64,000 nucleotides of DNA, taken from the NCBI GenBank assembly GCA_020746105.1, contig CM036621.1, positions 49,386,264 to 49,450,263 on the forward strand, written 5' to 3'. The stretch comes from Trogon surrucura. Lineage: Eukaryota > Chordata > Aves > Trogoniformes > Trogonidae. Made by a program: the position numbers and the translations under genes. Position 1 is the stretch's first letter. Every line of letters starts with the position of its first letter. This document shows, piece by piece, positions 34,751 through 48,324 of the stretch. A model generated the notes under the pieces. The model was given only the letters and a program-made list of their open reading frames with translations. It ran no database searches and was not told where the DNA came from.

Positions 34751-37700
34751 AAGATGAATCTGCATCTGTTTGGAGTTCTAGGGCACCTTTCTTTGCAGAG
34801 ATGTCAGCTTGGTACAGACACTGGCTTCATATTGAAAAATCGTATTTCAAGATGCATTTTAGAAAGAAGCCTAACTGAACGTAATCTAAGGAGGGAGCTT
34901 TAGTTCGGAATGAGGAGCATATATAAGCATTAACAAAAACATTAATTATGTGAAAAACAGGCCTGTCTCCATCTCACTTTGCACAACAGATAATTAAGCT
35001 AAGGCTATTAAAAAGGCACTAAACATTTTCTTAGAGAACACACTTTTTTTTCCCCTATAAATTCTCTGTAAATACTCTGAAATTTTAGGAAAGCTGCTTG
35101 TGATTCGGAACTGCTCTACCTAAGCTGTTATTTCTGACATGCTTGTCTTGCATGCAGGACAAATGTTCATATAACCTGATGTCATCTTTATGTAAACACG
35201 GAGAGGACTGATTGTGTAATACAACAAGGTTACTTGGTGCTATGACTGCCCACTAACGTGAAAAGCTTGTTAGCTGTCTAGTTGTCTGGCAATGCTTAAC
35301 CAGCTTTGTCTACAAACTCAGACAGAAAAATTATCACCTTTCTCAAAAAAATTCAGAAGACGTGAAGTCTTCTGTAATGGATATGTAATTATCTTCTTTC
35401 AAGATTTCATTCAAAAAATCAGAATTTGAAACTACTAAGGTACATTACACAAAGGTAAGCCTTTGAACTTATATCAAACTCTTTTCAATTTATTTTAAGT
35501 TTCAACTTCTTTTATAACCCAGGTAGGTCAAGAAAAAAAGTATTTTGGAAATAAGAATTAAAAAAAAGATGTGAAAGCCTACCTCTGTTCTGCAAGTTTC
35601 ATGTAAAAAGAACAGATGCAAATAAGACTATGTTGTATTTGTAGGGCACAGATTATGTATGCATGAACTGAAAAGCTCACCAAGACACATGATAACGCTG
35701 AGCCAACTGAAGGGTAAAAGCTAATCTTGAATCCAGATGTACCTGAAAAATATGAGTTTTCCCACCTTCCAAGAAATGACGAGGAAAAAGGTGTTACGAA
35801 CATTCTTCAAATTGAATGTTGACACTGTTCATTCAGCACTTTTTCTGCAATACAGTATGTGCCTAACCTTTATAGCTGGGATGCCTCCCAAGGGAGATGT
35901 CTCTCTCCAGCTGAGAACCAATGGCTTAAACCACGTATTCCCGCAGACGGGAAATGGTTATATCCTTGATTTACCCGTTCCAGGACAGCACCTTACACAG
36001 CTTTTTTTGGAGCACATGACAAATACTTGCCCCGTGTTCATAAATCTTATCTAAGTTTACTCCAATTGGCCACAATGGAAGTACATACACTGCTTTATTT
36101 AACTGTGACACAGCAAACACAAAGCCAGGATTCAAAGCCAGTTTTGTGTTGATTTGCAAACTACTGATTTATCTGCAGTGTATATATAAAGATGGGACAC
36201 TGGACTGGAACTCATCGCTAGTGTTGGGGTACTCTACTCCCATTCAAGTACAAACCAACCAACTAAGGTGAAGCACAAACTAAAGAGGAGAAAGAGAAGG
36301 GACTGGAAACAAAGTGACTGGAGTTAGATTGCAGTTTTACTTTGAATGCTTCCCATCTTAAATAAAACAGCAGCCATTACTCATTGCTGCTTGGTTTTTG
36401 GTGATGATGTCCCTTAAAATGTTGCAAGGAAGATCAAACGCTTCTACATCACCAGAAAGAAACCTCATTAGCCTTTTCATGCAACTGCATAGCATATGGG
36501 GACATCAGCATTGGTTTGAGCTCTCAGTTACTGCTCTGATATGTAATAATAACTAGAATATTACAAATGAAGGTGCATAAATATTTGGCAGGTTTGCAGA
36601 AATGGTCTCCCAGAGTTGCCCTTCCTAGCATCTTTCAGAATTTGATAGCAGCACACCTTTAAAGCTAGAAAGTTAAGTTAAAAAGAAAAGAAAGAAAAAA
36701 GCGTTCATTGTGTTCTGGAAAAATAAGGCATAGAAAAGTCACTGCAATCAATCTGAATTTCTTCCTGTTGAAGTCTAACCCTGTCTTACAGCTTTGTTTT
36801 GTTATTTTTGTCAGATCCCCAGATTCATCTTGTAATAATGTGCTCTCTCCCCAGAGATCTAGCCAGTGCCTTTCATCAGCAACAGCCTTCCAGAAGTTCC
36901 ACTTAGCTCACAAAGCAAACACAATGTTTGGCATAATATTTCAAAAAGGTCATACTGTGCTTCCTAACTTAATGGCCATTTATATTGCTTTACAACATTT
37001 AAATTCACACTCTGCTATCAAGTGGAGCCATGCCATCTAAAAATAAATGCTTAAAAGCTAAACAACAAAAAAAATGCCCTAGATACCTGGGTTTGGAAAT
37101 GTTTTCCGCTTATCTGAGAACAACTTCTGATGCCCTTCCTCTCAAGTCCTTTAACTCAAGGGTAGGTCCACTGAAAATAGCAGGATAGATAGATGCTGAG
37201 GCTTTTAATCCCAAGTATCTGAGTGCCATAGGTTCCAAAACACCCACATTCTACCCCGTAAAGCCATCAGCATGGCACCCAAGTACCTAGACTTCAGTAT
37301 TTATTTTCAGAGCTCATCTTTGAAAGAAGGAAAAAGCATCAATCCCACAGGACAACAATGCACAGAGAAATCCAAAGCGCAGGTAGGCCACGTGCAACAG
37401 CCACAGATCTGCTCTACACATACGTGAACTAGCCCCAGTGCACAAGCCTGGCAACCACATTGGCCTGACACTGAGCCCAGCCCCGAGCTCAGCTCATCAG
37501 CAGGGCCCGTAACTTTTAGCTCTGCATCCCCGCCACGCCCCCGCCTTCACTGGCCCCTGGCTCACATGTGATTTCTCATTAGCGACAAGGAATTCTGCTA
37601 CAGCTGACAGTGCCAGTTTCAGAGCCTGGCTGCTGAAAAGTCAGAAAACAAGCATTTGCCCATAGGTAAGCAGTTAAACTATAAAGCTGATAGTAACTCT

Positions 37701-37992
37701 TCTTTTGCTGAAATGGAAATGTTTAAACCTGAACTCATGTTTCTTTGGGGCAGTACAATCTGATTAACCAGCACAACAAAGATTCACAAGAATTTAAAAC
37801 AAGCACAGCTTGAACAAACAGCCACTATCATTAAAATAAGCTATCCTTTACCACTCTTATACACATCCATAGATAAAGAGGTATTCCATCAATTCATTCA
37901 TTCAGATAGGAAGTCAGCTGAAGGGCACTGAGCATTTCTTTGTGACTTATCGCCTATTTCTACCTGAACCACTACATCCATACTCTTCTTAC
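34751..37992. other. No gene seen; several weak exon-like segments
   Basis: Unique AT-rich DNA. Splice-bounded open segments lie at 35404-35454 (+, 17 codons) and 37623-37665 (+, reads SLAAEKSENKHLPI). Both are too short to accept. Positions 37440-37560 are mildly GC-rich. Confidence 0.45.
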
Positions 37993-38085
37993 CTGCGCAG
38001 ATGAAGCAGCTCCACACAGAACCCGCTTACAGGCAAGCTCTAAAGCATCAAAACTGAAACAGCCGGAGTCCCGCTGGTACAGGTA
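37993..38085 (-). CDS. Candidate 93-nt coding exon, unknown product
   Basis: On the minus strand, acceptor 'ttgtgccccaag' is followed by 93 nt with one fully open frame and then an excellent donor GCGCAG|gtaagaag. The 31 codons begin YLYQRDSGCFSFDALE, continue with a KRVLCGAASSAQ end, and use GC-ended, coding-like codons. Alternative acceptors lie inside (after 'gtaccag' and after 'ggctgtttcag'). Another open 43-nt segment (38144-38186, DSPTKHRQLLQMLQ) with a strong CTACAG|gtaagg donor lies upstream on the same strand, but the gap between them is only 58 nt, shorter than usual introns. No protein family is recognised. Confidence 0.3.
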
Positions 38086-38145
38086 CTTGGGGCACAAACA
38101 GTTAAAAACATTGACATTTCCTACATCTCAGTGTTTGCCTTACCT

Positions 38146-38199
38146 GTAGCATTTGCAGCAATTGCCTATGCTTCGTGGGGGAATCACTGCAAATGCTAC
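38146..38199. repeat. Perfect 13-bp inverted repeat, 28-nt spacer
   Basis: 'gtagcatttgcag' (38146-38158) is exactly mirrored by 'ctgcaaatgctac' (38187-38199). The inner spacer can add about six weaker pairs. The arms carry the donor and acceptor of the 43-nt candidate exon, so folding could mask both splice sites. No pairing extends outside the arms. Confidence 0.85.
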
Positions 38200-39419
38200 T
38201 GACCCAGTTTTTGCTTCCTAATTTGGATTTGCTCCTATCTATTTCATTTTATTGTCTTTTGAACTACATCAAATCTTTGAAAATTGCAGTGTGCCAAAAT
38301 TGTCGGCAATCCACACTGACAATTTCACAGGTCTGGGCATCCTCCCTCATTCATTTGTTCCCAGTTATTTAAACTACAGGTTTTCACTCACTTGTATATG
38401 AAGATAAAGCAATCCAAGTATTTCAAATAAGCACATCCAACATTATGTTTTCCAGAGAATGTTAAAAAAAAAATATATGAAGAAGTACTATATCAAGCTA
38501 CGAATTGGCACATCAGTATCATAGTAGATCAGAAAAAGTTACCCCGAACAAAAAAGGATAATTTTGCTCTTTGTACATTACTTTTCAAGTAGCTATGCTA
38601 TGTAATTCTCTATTATTTTAAAAATCTCCATTCCCTGCCAAAAGATGATAAAGTCTAGATTAATCAAAGGAAATTATTCTGAGTGAATATTTTAATTAGA
38701 GATGTCCAAATTTACTCTGTCATTTTGTTACTTCTATACTTCTTATCTCTTATGAAGCCTGAATTTTGCTTATGCTGATATCACGATGCATTATGTACAT
38801 CATGTCTTAAATTTAACGCATGTTTTACACTAATTTCAAGCCACACAATTTTTCATTTAGCATAATCGTGGAATGGTGATTAAGGCATGTATACACAAGG
38901 CTAAGAGAACATTTATCCTAAATCCAGATGCCCCAAAAGCCCTGTGTAATTTTTGAGACAGAGGTGGACTATTCAACATTAGACAGATCTCAGCAGCTCC
39001 ATTCAGCATCTTCCCCTTAGCTTCACTATTCAGATTTCCTTAACTTCTGTCTCTTTGATCTCTCCTCAGTCTGAATTTAATGACAGTCAAATATGCTGGG
39101 GGACTTTTCATTGACTTAAAGGATTTTAGGTGAAAAAAATCAGAGTGCATTTCTGTAGGTCTCACAGGCAGTGGCTTTTTCCTCACAGGACATCAAGAGC
39201 CATTCCACTAACTTGGAAGACAAAACTGGAACTACTTTTTATTCCCCTAGACGACAGCAGTAGGAAAAACCCCTCAAATTTCCCCAGTAGTTGCTACATC
39301 TAGCTAGAAAAGCGACAGTAGTTGTCTACAACATCGCACCCAATCACAAGACGAGCAAATGAAGAAGCAAGTAGAGAGTCCACCAAAAAGACAATCGCTG
39401 CACCTCAGGTTCACGGAGA
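38200..39419. other. No gene seen
   Basis: AT-rich unique DNA up to the antisense CR1. Confidence 0.55.
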
Positions 39420-39555
39420 TAGAATCATAGAATCATAGAATCGTAGAATGTGTTGGGCTGGAAGGGACCTTTAAAGATCATTTAGTCCAACCCCCCTGCA
39501 GCGAGCAGGGACAGCTTTAACGAGACCAGGTTGGTCAGAGCCCCATCAAGCCTGA
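39420..39555 (-). repeat. CR1 LINE 3' end, antisense
   Basis: Read on the minus strand this is a CR1 3' end. On the plus strand the tail appears as 'agaatcatagaatcatag', then 'gttgggctggaagggacct', 'tagtccaacccccctgcag' and 'ggtcagagccccatc'. It has three clear tail octamers. The 5' truncation falls at about 39555, where it meets GC-richer, apparently unrelated sequence. Confidence 0.96.
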
Positions 39556-40886
39556 GATCACACCAAACTGCAGGTGTGGGACAGGACCCCAATGATCGGC
39601 CTCGGCCCCAGGCAGCAGCTCCCACAGCGTAACATCAGGTATCAAAAACCTAACAGGGGCTTCTACTAGAGAAGTTATTTCGTGACAGCCATTTATATCC
39701 CCACACAACCTTGTCACTGGCTGTGCAGTGACTTGGCAATATTCTGCAAGCGTATAAACCATGAACCCTAAGACAGACAGAACAAACAAATATTGTCAAA
39801 TAAAATAACCTCTTGCCTGCTACAAATAGAGACATATTGCAATATTCCTAAGTTAGTTGAACAAGTCAGGAAAGTAACAGTTGTGATAAATTATTTCATC
39901 TTATAAACTTTCTTCCTTTGGGCACAAACTACTTCTACATTTAAATAACTAAATAATATTCTTCCATGAACAGAGAGAATAAACTAGAAATCAGATGCGT
40001 GGTCATCCCCCATCACATTTTTGTGCATCTATAATGAAACATTTCAAAAACTGTATATGCTGCCTCTGATCACGATTCTTCTGTTCATTAGTAACACTTT
40101 CGTAAGTAAACTTTCCAACACAGTGCTAATTAAATCTACTTACTCGTGTTTGGAAGTTAATTAATAGTAAATTAAAGTTCTGAATTTCATGCATATTTTT
40201 CATCCATACATTAAATTTATCTCATAGCTGGCATTTAAGAAGATTTTTTTGTCAAATTACTGTCATCTGACAAAGAAAGCTACTTGGTGCTTCATTTCAT
40301 GGTGTCACTGAAAGGCATCTTTCAGGATATTTTACCAAATATTTTCAGGGAACTCTTCCTGTCTCTTTATGTTTGTAGTAGCTGTTTGTATTGCACTAAC
40401 TTTAATAGAACTTCAAAAAAAAAACTGGAAAAAGAAATCCTTCAAACTCCTAATTGACTTCACCCTTGTCTGCTCACACTCACAAGTCAGTGCCACTCCT
40501 TTCCAGCTTGCAGGCTACCAGACGTGATAAAAGGAAGCCAAAGGAAATCATCTGCTAATCAGGCAGGTAGATATATCTAAGATGTTTTTTTTGTCACACT
40601 GAAATATTGATATAGTAAAAAGGAATTAAAGCTGACATGCAAGAGTCAAAAAAAGTTGAATAACAGCTCAGGAAAGAAGAAAGAAAGGTCGTAATTATTT
40701 TTCAGCCTTTCATGCTCACTGACAGATCATTGGTTCCATACGTTTTCTATCACTGTATTTTTCACAGAGGCTTAGCTAGGTCTTTCATCAGACATCCTAC
40801 GGATTATGTAATTCTCATTTCCAGGTCCAGGCTGGGGTCAAGGTTCCATCTGGCCATGGGTCACTGAGACATCTCACAAAATGACG
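39556..40886. other. No gene seen; GC-richer segment next to CR1
   Basis: Positions 39556-39790 are GC-richer, and on the minus strand carry a TATA-like 'gggatataaatgg' and an 84-codon open frame. The remainder is AT-rich and unique. Confidence 0.45.
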
Positions 40887-41045
40887 CATGGGAAGTGGTG
40901 GAGTCACCATTCCTGGAGATGTTAAAACACGCGTAGACATGGCACTTCACGATATAGTTTAGTGGTCATGATAATACTGGGTTAAAGGCTGGACTAGATG
41001 ATCTTTGAGGTCTTTTCCAATCTTAATCATTTCATGATTCTATGG
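40887..41045 (+). repeat. CR1 LINE 3' end
   Basis: 'catgggaagtggtggagtca', 'cctggagatgttaaa', 'gtagacatggcacttca', 'agtttagtgg', 'ctggactagatgatctttga' and 'ttttccaatcttaatc', ending 'tcatgattctatgg'. Moderately diverged; same type as 817-1046. Confidence 0.92.
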
Positions 41046-44000
41046 CACATCCCCTTTGCAAGAGGCAATACCGTGTCAGGGCCAAGCTAAACATGCTGTT
41101 TCCTGAGACAGCTTTTCTTTGCCTGGGGAAAGCAAGGATTGTGCAGGAACTGTTTGCTGGAAACAGAGAAAATCCAGAGTTGAGGGCCTGGTTAAACTAG
41201 TGAATGGCCCTTTGCTGACTCCATGCCATACTGCACGCTAGAGCAGTGACTGGGCTACAGACCTGAATCATAATGATGGCAAAACAGCCTAATTAGGTTG
41301 CTTAGCCCTGGGGCTTCCTCAAGGTCAGAGCCAAATTCTATATTGTTATTTTTTCCATGTCAACAACACAGAAAGGAGGACTGCAATCCTCCAGTTTAAA
41401 CCAGTATAGCTGCAGTGACTCTATTTGCATGAGCTTTCTTATGCGTCTTGACCGGATGAAGAGTCAACAGCCCAAATCTACCTCACTGAATCTCTGGGGC
41501 CACTGACTTCAGCAGAGTTGAAAGAGACACGAAACCTTTAACGACCACAACGTTTGACTCAAGATTGCAAATGGCTTGTTCAGGAGCCCATCATGATTTC
41601 AGAAGTCAGTGGGAAGAACAAGGAGCCACTAGAAATGGAACATAATCAATTCTTTTTGATAACAGCTATTGTAAGGAATGGCTGAGGTCAGCCGTAAAAT
41701 ACCACTGTAATTGTGCAGCTTAGCCTGTAAAATTACTCTTCGCTAATACAGCTATGCCAGCTTACGCTAAGCAATCTGTGCTATGGAGCTTATGGAAACA
41801 TTAAATTTGCTTAAAAATTCCACACAGTTTCATCGGCATCACTCTCAGAAGGATGTCTGGAGGGAGTGTTAGTTTATACATAACGCACAGTTCTGAGTCA
41901 CAGGTCAGCTATATGATATAATTGCCTATGTAATTCTAATCGTGACCTATGGGATAGAAGCTAAAACCAGACAAGAAGTATTCAATTACTAGTTATTCTG
42001 AAATAAATTGTCTTTGAAGTAGATTTGTGATGGTGAGATTCTTTCTGTATGCTCCACTGCATGTTAGCATGTCAGAAGACACAACAACTAAAGAGATCGC
42101 AAATCTCTGTAGTTCCTTCCAGTATCACTTTAAAATAATGCTTCTTTCTGATTTTCTAACTATATCTAAATTAATTAAAACCCATTTATCACTAGAAGTT
42201 CTCTGAAGTACTTGAGGATTCGAAGTTCGTTTTTCTTGCTCTATCAAATATCCCGGTTTTCTGAGTGGATAGGAAGTGATATATAAATTATCATGATGAA
42301 TAACTTCACGAGTAAGAACGTGGGTCAGTTTTTCATTAAAATTAAAAGGTCTTGATTCTCTGTTGTCAGATTATCAAGTGCTGCTGCAAAGGGAAACAAA
42401 GTGCTGTCAAAGTAGAGTGATGATATTTTACATCCAGTTTGCCCTGGTGTAAGGAACACGTCATGTTATAGGACACTGCGTAGGCAGAATCATTACGCTC
42501 TTTTTCAAGGACAGCAAGTAAATTCTGATTTATTCATGGAGAAGAAATTTCTTGCCGGCTGAAACTCGCTTCCATGAACACACAGGGTCAATGTACCACT
42601 TAATTCCTATATAAATCTTCTGAAGATGGACAAATTTCAAGTAGCACAATGGTGTATCATTTCTGCCAATCTGAGGGAAATACAGCGTTACTGATAATTC
42701 CTTCTTCTGATCCAAGGGGTTTGAAAGTCAGAGAAATGTGAGCAGGCTGTCAAGTTATAGAGACTGCTGGTAAGAGATAGATTTTAGGGTATTTTTTAAA
42801 ATGCAGCAATGAAGCCTCCTGGCATTATTGTGCATTTTACACAGACAGAAACTACCAACAGCACAAGATGCAGCTGAAAATCCTTAAAGAAACAGCTGGA
42901 GGTAAACTAAAGCAAGTTCAGAATCAGCTTTTGCATACTCACAGGACATGACTTTGTAACTTCAAATTATAACTTTTCATGATGGGGACAGCTGCTCCCA
43001 AGCAAAAACCTGACAGATGTAAGGTAGAAACTGTGAAGCTGCTCGCAAACAAAGTATCAAGCGCACCAAGGAACTTGCACACGAAATTGAAATGCATTTC
43101 TCTAAATTACCATCATGGCCATTTTGTAAGAATCCTGAAGGAGAAAAGCTCAGCTTGAAACATGATGTTTTTCCATCAGAAGTGCCACCTCTCTGGTTTG
43201 CACATGACCTCAGTCTTAGCCAGTAGTAGGCACTGGAAGAAACTCTGTGTCATGGCAAGGGCTCACATTAACACTCAAAGACTGAAAAAGCTGCTTTTAG
43301 GCACAGCAAGATTCCTCTCTTGCCATTCTTGTCAAAGAAAGGAGGCACCTTTGCACCTCTATCCAGCCTGCCACTTCTGCAAACCAGTCAATTCCCGGAT
43401 GAAAAGGGAACACATCTGACAGGGCTGATATTTCCCATATAAGACAGTTTTCTGATGAGAAAGGAAGGGGAGGATCGGCAGAGAAATGGCAACCTCTGGC
43501 CATAAAAGGAGAGTTGTCACCTATAAAATGCCTCCCCAAACTCTGTAAAATAAGGAGGGAACCACCAGTGAGCCTCTGCAGCTCAGCTCTGCAATCTGTT
43601 ATGCTGGCAGATACTTTGCAAATTTGGTGGTTATTTACTGATTTGTAACAATGTCCTTCATGGAGATTTAAGAGATTGTATAAAGCAGAACAAAGAAATG
43701 CTCCAAGTATCTCATCTCAAGTGAGTAGATAGAGAGAATTTTTAATGTTTGACCTTAAACATATTGAAAGTATAATACAGTATCATCTGTTTTCTCAAAC
43801 GAGAGAAACATCTATACCAAGAAACTGCAGAGTACATAAACAGTACATGAAGCACATTACCTGACCTGAAAAATAAAGCTTTGGGCAAAGATGTGAACAT
43901 TAATCAGCATATAAAGATAAGAAAGAGCCAAGGAATGAGGAGTTTTCAATAGAAATAATGAAATTTACCTTTTAATCATGGTTTTGTTCTAAAAGGGAGC

Positions 44001-44422
44001 TAAGGAAGCTGCCTGAATAAAGATGTGAGAAAGACAGATAGTAGAGAAGTATATTAGATATGTTACTGAACTCTGAATAGATCAAAAAAGGTAATGAAGA
44101 AGACAAAAAGTAATACAGAAATACTGTAAGTAAAAAAAATAAGATCATATAGAATATCTTACGTAACACACATCATGACAAAAGTTCAGAGTTAGATGTG
44201 TCAAAGTAAAAAGGAGAACAAATTTCTTAATGGTTTAACTCATGAAGTTTTGAACAGTAAATTACTTAGAAGGACCTTATAATGATTTCATTATGCTCTT
44301 CCTGAAAAGTCCAGTAGATTTAGTCTAACACCAGGCTGAAGAGTGAAACAAAATGTTCAAAATGGTATTCTCCACCACATCCAAGCTTTAGCACTCAATA
44401 TGATTTAGAAAGGAGTATTCTC
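41046..44422. other. No gene seen
   Basis: Unique DNA. Around 41450-41640 phrases like 'ctgacttcagcagagttg' hint at very old repeats that I cannot assign. Confidence 0.5.
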
Positions 44423-45194
44423 CAAGACCAAGTGCAAGGTCCTCCATCTGGGTCGAGGCAATCCCAAGCACCAATATAGGCTGGGCAGTGATTGGTTTGA
44501 GAGCAGCCCTGAAGAAAAGGACTTGGGGGTACTGGTAGATGAGAAGTTCAACATGAGCCGTCAGTGGCACTTGCAGCCCAGAAAGCCAATTTTGTCCTGG
44601 GCTGCATCAAGAGGTGAGTGGCCAGCAGGTCAAGGGAGGTGATTCTCTCTCTCTACTCCACTTTCGTGAGACTTCACCTGGAGTGCTGCGTCCCGTTCTG
44701 GAGCCCACAGCACAAGAAAGATCTGGACGTGCTGGAGCATGTCCAGAGAAGGGCCACGAGGATGATCAGAGGGCTGGAGCACCTCTCCTATGAAGACAGA
44801 CTGAGACAGTTGAGGCTGTTCAGTCTGCAGAAAAGAAGGTTCCGAGGAGACCTAGTTGTGACCTTCCAGTATCTCAAGGGGGCTACAAGAAAGCTGGTGA
44901 GGGGCTTTTTAGGATGTTGGATAGTGATAGGACTAGGGGGAATGGATTTAATCTAGAGATGGATCAGTTTAGATTAGACGTTAGGAAGAAGTTCTTCACC
45001 ATGAGGGTGGTGAGACACTGAAACAGGTTGCCCAGAGACGGTGTGGAAGCCCCATCCCTGGAAGTTTTTAAGACCAGGTTGGATGGGGCTCTGAGCAGCC
45101 TGATCTAGTGAGGGATGTCCCTGCCCATGGTGGGGGGGTTTGAACTAGATGATCTTTAAGGTCCCTTCCAACCCTGACAATTCTATGATTCTCC
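44423..45194 (+). repeat. CR1 LINE, longest copy in the window
   Basis: About 770 bp, matching CR1 from 'aagtgcaaggtcctcca' through the tail 'ttctatgattct'. It contains the last third of ORF2 after the polymerase core: AASRG.., the segment [18 protein letters not shown], and [15 protein letters not shown]. The frame open from 44618 is lost by 44956 because of a small deletion near 44890 relative to the usual 'gagaggg..ttt' region, and a later 'agacactgaaac' carries a stop. It is a dead copy, 5'-truncated. The short open frame here is not a host gene. Confidence 0.97.
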
Positions 45195-48100
45195 ATGTGA
45201 ATGTGTGAGATACAGGTTGACAACCTTCCCAATCTATACCCAGATTCTTTCTGTACACCCAGATGGAGTATTTGGATAAAGACAGCTCCCACAAAGAAAG
45301 GAAACGCTGCATTACTGGTGGGAACCACCGAGCTTTGGAGAAGCTGTTGAGAAGGGAAGGTGTGTTCAGACCCTGATTTATTGAAGACGGCTATAGGTGT
45401 CCCCAGAGATCCTGGTTTAAGGTATTTCCCTAAGCCAGCATAGGGAATGCATTCTAACCAGTACGAAGTACATAGCCTGGCATTTCCAGGAGCTCAGCAT
45501 ACAAACAAAGACAAATGAACAAGTAGCTGTCTTTTTTTATCTTTTAAAGAAAAAGGGAACAAGCTAGCCTGTCGAGGACAGATGTCACCCTTCTAAGCAC
45601 ACGAATATCAGCTAGTTGTGCAGATTTCATTGACCTGAAATACAAGTTCCCAGAGTCACAATGTGAATCTTTTGAACCTACATGCTCAATCTTACTACAA
45701 AGATATGTTTTGAAAGAGAGGGTTTTATAGTGAGCAGCAAAGCATAGTAATGATTAATACCCCGATGGTCGGCAAGTGCTCTGAACAGCTCTTACTCTGC
45801 AGACACTGACATTCTCTTGCCAAAGCAAAAACACGATGGCATTTCACGTTAAAAAAACAATGTTCATTGAAACAGAAGAAGCACTAGCTGGCACCCAGAG
45901 TAACAAGTGAGAAGGTCAGCTGAAGAGACACAAACAGTACAGAACATATATGCAACATATTCTGTGAAACAAATATTAAATTTACCCTATGCAGTATTTG
46001 CTTTCACAGTATTAATAAAGCTCACACTAGTTTAACAAAAAGGTATTACATTAAATTTTCTGATTAAATGTAATTATAAATCTTAATCAGCACCTTCTAG
46101 CAGGGTTGGTAATGGATATACATTAATTAACACTGGACACTTATCACTTTATTCCGTTTTTAACGGTCTCTGCAGTTCTGTTATCCCGAAGAACATCTGT
46201 AATGTTCAGAAAACCTAATCAAATATTCACAATAGAGTTTTAGACTAAGATTCAGCAAAGGCTCATAGGCTTACATGCTTAAAGTCCTATCAAAATAAAA
46301 TCTCAAGTAAGCATCTATCAAATCTTTTCACAGGGACGGTACTGAGGAAAAATGCCCCTACTTTTCCCTTATCTGATGCTTCTCACTATCTGAAATCAAG
46401 GCGAGCTCCCTCTGTGCACGCCCAGAGGGCTTACAGTACTCCAGAAAGGTAAATCAAGCTCAGATTAGGATATAAGGCAGCTCTAGAGCTTTGCTTAGCT
46501 TGGAGGTATTCCTCTGTGCCAGGAAGCTCATAGATAAAGGAAACAGCAACCTGGCCCTAAAGACCAAAATTGAGATCAAAATATATAATCAACCTCTAAA
46601 GAAAAAGACTGTGGAGAAGCAAAAACTGCACATACGCAAAATTTGTGTTCACACCGGAGTTTTAAGTAGTCAAAAGAAGAAAAAGAATGAACAAATTAAA
46701 TATTTCCTCTGGATTGAGGTATTAATCTTTACCCACTTTTTTTTCCCCCTCTGATAATAGATAGAAATACGAGTTTTGTTTGTATCAAAACAGTTGCTGC
46801 TTAAACAATGCTTTAGACCATTGAAAGTCAGGCTTTGTTATCTTATAGAGTACGTAAACTATAAGAAATAGGATGGCTCAATCAAACTTCTGCTCCCCCC
46901 ACCCCAAGCTCACTGTGTGTAGATAAAAAACAGTGTAATAAAGCCTAGCAAAGAAAATGGAAAATGCTTTGGATTCCTATGAAATAAATGAAACTTCCAA
47001 ACATTTCTCAATGGTTTGTTTTTTTAAAAAGTAAAAGCAATATGGAGAGAGAGTAGAAGAGAACAATGATGGCATTTATGCAGTAAGAATCAAGTAAAGG
47101 TATTTGTAAGCTCCACAGATTTTAGAATAGATCTCGAGATAAAGTAAGAATGGTTAAACACAGCTGCTGACTGCATGGGTTCTGGGAGGCTTGTGCCCTT
47201 GGGGAATTGAGTGAAGAGATCCTGTCTGCCCCAAGCAATGGTAAATTAGGACCTAAATTACTTCCAATAGGAACAGGCATTAGCACAGAGTATGGAAACT
47301 GGATTTCCTAACCTCTGCCCTGAGGATGCTGGCAGGCTCCGAGTCCTTGGCACACCAGCCCATCTCCCAGGGAAAAAAAGGGAGTGGGACTACAGCAGGT
47401 TGCAGTGTACACGTGTGTCTCGTTAACCTAGGCAGCACGGGTAGCAACAGCAGTAAAAACACCCAACCACCTTGGGCTTCAGCTCATCCACATACGAAGA
47501 TCATGGCTTTTAGAGTGTGTGTGTGTGTGTGTTCAGGACACCAGCCCCCATCACTGTTTCTTCACCAGAAGTTTTTACTGTAATCACACCTGTATAATTT
47601 TGTGTGGATGTGGTCTCAGAAATAATTCCTGTTAGCTTACATGCAAAGGATATATTAACAATAAAGGTTTATCATAAAGAGCTTTTTTACACCTTAAAGA
47701 AACTGAAATTTATATGTATTAAACAGGTGACATGAGCTGGTTAACATTTTCAAAAGTGTATTTGGAACAGAAACAGTTTGCCCTAAGGCCAGCGCTATCA
47801 GGCAATGAGGGGCTCTGCCACACTGCTTTAGGAACAACAGCAAACAAAATATTTTAAATTAGAGACTTGTGTTGGTTTTCTTTTTTTTAAAGAGAATAAA
47901 ATAAATTAAGTACAGACCTCAGAAATAGTATTTTCATCCACCTACTTGACATTACCTAAAATAAAAAAGGAAGACCAGTGAATCAGCCACTCCTCACACA
48001 TAACACTTCAAAAAAGCCCTAAAAACGTGGAGTACGTGGAAAACTGACCGCGATATGGAGTGGATGTACTAGCACAACAAAAGAGACTCAATGGTTTTGT

Positions 48101-48324
48101 GAAGACAATTTGTGGGGGTTTTTTGACCTAAAGAAAAGTAAATAAACTTTATCTGGATTGTTGTAAAGTGTCAAATTAACTGCTACATGGGGGAGTTATT
48201 AAGCTCAGAAATATTGCAATTAGCACCGAAACATGCTTTAAAAAAACCTAGCTGAAGGGGATGAGATAAGATGTGGTAAAAGAGAAACTATCAAATGGGG
48301 AGAGGCTTATTAATGCAAAACCTC
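45195..48324. other. No gene seen
   Basis: AT-rich unique DNA. Positions 46000-46180 contain clustered ATTAATTAA-like motifs. The (GT)9 repeat is the only simple repeat. Confidence 0.5.
47515..47532. repeat. (GT)9 microsatellite
   Basis: Nine uninterrupted GT units. Confidence 0.93.

Noticed and set aside
35680-35742. 62-nt minus-strand exon
   Set aside because: Acceptor 'catatttttcag' and donor CTTG|gtgagc exist, but two frames are open and neither is recognisable.
38146-38199. microRNA precursor
   Set aside because: The stem is perfect for only 13 bp and does not extend outward, so the lower stem needed for processing is missing; the arm sequences match no microRNA I know.
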